Origin: Anarhynchus alexandrinus
Lineage: Eukaryota > Chordata > Aves > Charadriiformes > Charadriidae
Direction: 5' to 3'
Assembly: GCA_008711295.1 (NCBI GenBank)
Contig: VUYV01000520.1
Location: forward strand, 184,943-248,942
DNA: 64,000 nt
The notes beneath the pieces were generated by a model. The model was not told the origin of the DNA, searched no databases, and was given only the letters and a program-made list of their open reading frames with translations. A program made the position numbers and the translations under genes. Below, piece after piece: positions 61,451 through 64,000 of this stretch (position 1 is the first letter of the stretch; the number at the start of each line of letters is the position of its first letter).

Positions 61451-64000
61451 GTCTTCCTGAAAGAGCTCTCATGAAGCAGGTGTCTGTCAAGCTCTCCTGG
61501 CTTTTCATAAAAGCATCTTTTGTCATTGTAGCAAAGGATTTTAGAGAAAGTTATTGATGTATGAAAAGAAACTTCACTACTTTTGCTACCAGCCATGTAG
61601 ATGAAGAAATTTAAGTCTAAAACCCCATGGAAGTTTCCTGAAAATTTGAGTCTTGTGTAACTACAGTCATTTTTGCAGGGAGGCACACTTGCTCTGAGCT
61701 CTGACTGTTCTCATATACACTTTTTCTCATCTGGGCTGATTCTCTGGGGTTTGGCACCACACTGGTGTGATCACATGGTTCCTGGCTGGCTTGGAGTGTG
61801 GTCAGATCGAGTCCGAGTCTGCCTGCAAAATGCTGTGTAGACATAGCCTTTGATGTGTTCCTGAGCCAGATGTAGCACTTTCCAGCATAAGGAATGTGGA
61901 ATAACAAGTTTTTTGACAGCTGGAGGTTCAAATGTTACCCCAGGTTGAACATTGGTTCCTATGCAAAATGATAATCTTTTAGTGGGCTGCACTTATTTAT
62001 GGTCTGTATCTCCAGTGCTCAAGTGTGTTCCTCACAGCTTGTGTTTGCCTGTGCAAAATAGATAGCGTCTCGCATGTTTATGCATGCAAACAGTTCATTT
62101 GCAGGTGGAAATGAACTATTCCTAATGCCTGTAAATAATGAGAAAAATGAAGAATCACAGAGAAACTGATATTCTTGTGTTAAAGGTCGTATAAATAAAA
62201 CAAAGAAAAGGAGTGGCAGCATATGTAATAGGGCTGTTTATTGTCCCCAAGTTAAGGAATGTTTTCTTGACTGAGCAATGTCTCTGTCAAATGACTCATG
62301 AAGAGCTTTGTTGTGGCACAAGTTGAAGTCAAGGAAAATCTGTATTGTTATAGGCATTTGGATCTGTCATGGACTGTTTCTGCAGAGTGACTGGACTTCG
62401 TGCTGTACAGTGAAGTACATATGTCAACGCTTGCGAGTTAATGCAGGCTAAGGAAGAAGCAAGATAATAACAGAGCTGTGAAAACTTTTGGGAAAGAAGC
62501 TGAGCAGGGAGAATCTGTACGTGATGCCTACAGGACTTGTGGGTGCTCAGCAGCTTCAAAAAAACAGACCAATGATGGTGGTGCTTAATATATTGACTTA
62601 GCTGCTGAGCTGCAGGCACAAAACCATAGATGTTTTGGGGGGATCTGGCAGTCTGTGCTTGTTTGTCCTCCTTGAACGTGTGAAAGGAGACATCTAAGCA
62701 CATGCTCATCATACTGTAAGACTGGTCAGAGGGTGAAGTTGAAGCATGCAAAGGTTACTAGTATCTCCAATGTAACTTTTCTTTTCTCAGGCAATCATGC
62801 ATCAGCCCACTTACTGACAGGAGGATGTGATGTAGGGTGGTGTGGAGCTGACACGACAAACACATGAAGCCAGTCAGGAAACATTACTCTTGCCACCTTG
62901 GATATTCCTGGGAAGCCATGACCATCCTGATATAGAAACATCGCTGCAGACACTGTTGGGATAGGTACCCAGGAAAATCCTGGGACTAGATTAGATGTAG
63001 TATCTTGTCCTAAAACTGCTGTGTCATGTGAGCGCCGATACCTCTCATTTTGCTGATTAAGTGTGCAAGCACAAAGGGTACCCAGCTGCCCCTCCCAAAC
63101 TCAACAGCTGCTACTTGGAAGAGGCTTTTTTCCCCCCATAATTGGTATTAGATGATGATGATGCCACAGGCTTTGAAATATTGGAAGCCAGCACTGATCA
63201 CGCTTACAGATAGCTGAACAATGCAGTGCAATGTAAACTAGGCAAACAAATCCATCTGGGTTGCCAGAGAAGGCAGAGAAAAGCTCTAATCTTCTAGAAG
63301 CAGCTGTTGGCCAAGCTGACATTGAAAGGCATTATTTTTAAAATGAAAGCTTCTGTGCGGGTGATGAAAGCTGCTGGATTTCTTGCTTTGGACTGGAAGC
63401 ACTTGTCAGTAGCCCAGACAGAGATCAAAATCATTGAATGCTGCAGAGCAAGAGTGATAAGCAGGACCCTCTTCAGTGGGTAATGGACTCCTGTCCACGC
63501 TGGGACACGGTGGGTTTCGCCAGGAATAGCTGCTTACTGACAGCAGCAACAGCATTCACACCCAGCTGAGCAGCCCCTGGCAGCATTTTAATTCAGAAAC
63601 ACCTGGTGAGCCTCAGCTCTCCTTTCCTTGACGTGCCTCTTGGTACAGAATGGGATGCAGGAGACAGTCAGTCTGGCTGGATGGTGCTGGAGCTGGCGGG
63701 GGACACTCTAGGGCAGGGTGGGAGCATCACTGAGCCAGGGCAGAAGAGCTGATGGTGCACCTGAGCCGGCTGAGAGCCGGGCTGTGGTACGCATCCTGTT
63801 TCAGATGCTCACCAAACTACAAGGCAAGAGGCAGGTATCCTGGTCCGATTCCTCCTGGAGAAGTCCCAAAGCATGGGCAAGCTTATAGACAGACATTACC
63901 CTGTGCTGAGTCCTAGGGTGGACCTTGTCAGGTTGGTTAGGTGAGCAAAACCTTCCTCAGGTAACCACAGCCTGGGGCAGCAACAAGCTATGTTGTAGTG
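61451..64000. other. Intergenic DNA, no gene recognised
   Basis: AT-rich to about 63400, then more GC-rich. A 140-codon minus-strand ORF at 62329-62751 lacks any recognisable motif. Nothing else is supported, and no bHLH (ID-type) coding sequence is present. Confidence 0.55.

Noticed and set aside
62329..62751. 140-codon minus-strand ORF
   Set aside because: No recognisable motif, no paired splice sites, and a composition consistent with random AT-rich DNA.
1..64000. CRISPR arrays, tRNA/rRNA genes, ID4 coding sequence, complete endogenous retroviruses
   Set aside because: I looked for them on both strands and saw no supporting signal. ID4 is expected only by synteny and must lie outside the window if present.

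Overview
This is vertebrate nuclear DNA, almost certainly from a bird. It is sparse in genes, introns are large, and the recognisable young repeats are all CR1 LINEs of the avian type. There is no sign of Alu or L1 elements. Five stretches of N mark assembly joins (18787, 19181-19187, 28526, 35358-35417, 57343).

Positions 1-6900 hold the 3' end of one protein-coding gene on the + strand, read as MBOAT1 (lysophospholipid acyltransferase 1). The penultimate coding exon is 64-178 and the terminal coding exon is 5736-5868, followed by a putative 3'UTR. The 5.6 kb intron between them contains a minus-strand double CR1 insertion. One CR1 (1264 to about 4108) keeps an almost uninterrupted reverse transcriptase domain. 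Its 5' end abuts the interior of a second CR1 (about 4109-5178) that carries only the endonuclease part.

From about 6900 to 64000 I find no further convincing protein-coding gene. The stretch looks like a regulatory gene desert: an orphan CpG island (about 35715-36300), several AT-rich blocks with homeodomain-type motifs that look like conserved non-coding elements (12540-13110, 28639-28860, 36410-36620, 48310-48650, 49250-49420, 57740-58260), microsatellites, and scattered repeats. The repeats fall into two age classes: young CR1 3' ends (57180-57600 on -, 61107-61450 on +, and a scrap at 16244-16296), and very old LINE/SINE remnants recognisable only from degenerate translation or core motifs (L2-like at 31790-32640; CR1/L3-like at 37920-38130, 46850-47240, 49860-50250 and 51360-51740; MIR/tRNA-SINE-like at 13741-13832, 21506-21585 and 45981-46050). 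In human the 3' side of MBOAT1 faces ID4 across a long desert. If synteny holds, this window is the MBOAT1-proximal part of that desert, but ID4 itself is not in the window.

No CRISPR array, tRNA, rRNA, operon or bacterial-type system is present. The most notable items are the chimeric CR1 pair, the orphan CpG island, the homeodomain-motif block with a 16-bp palindrome, an exon-like open block at 29786-29891, and a 111-bp false duplication at an assembly join.
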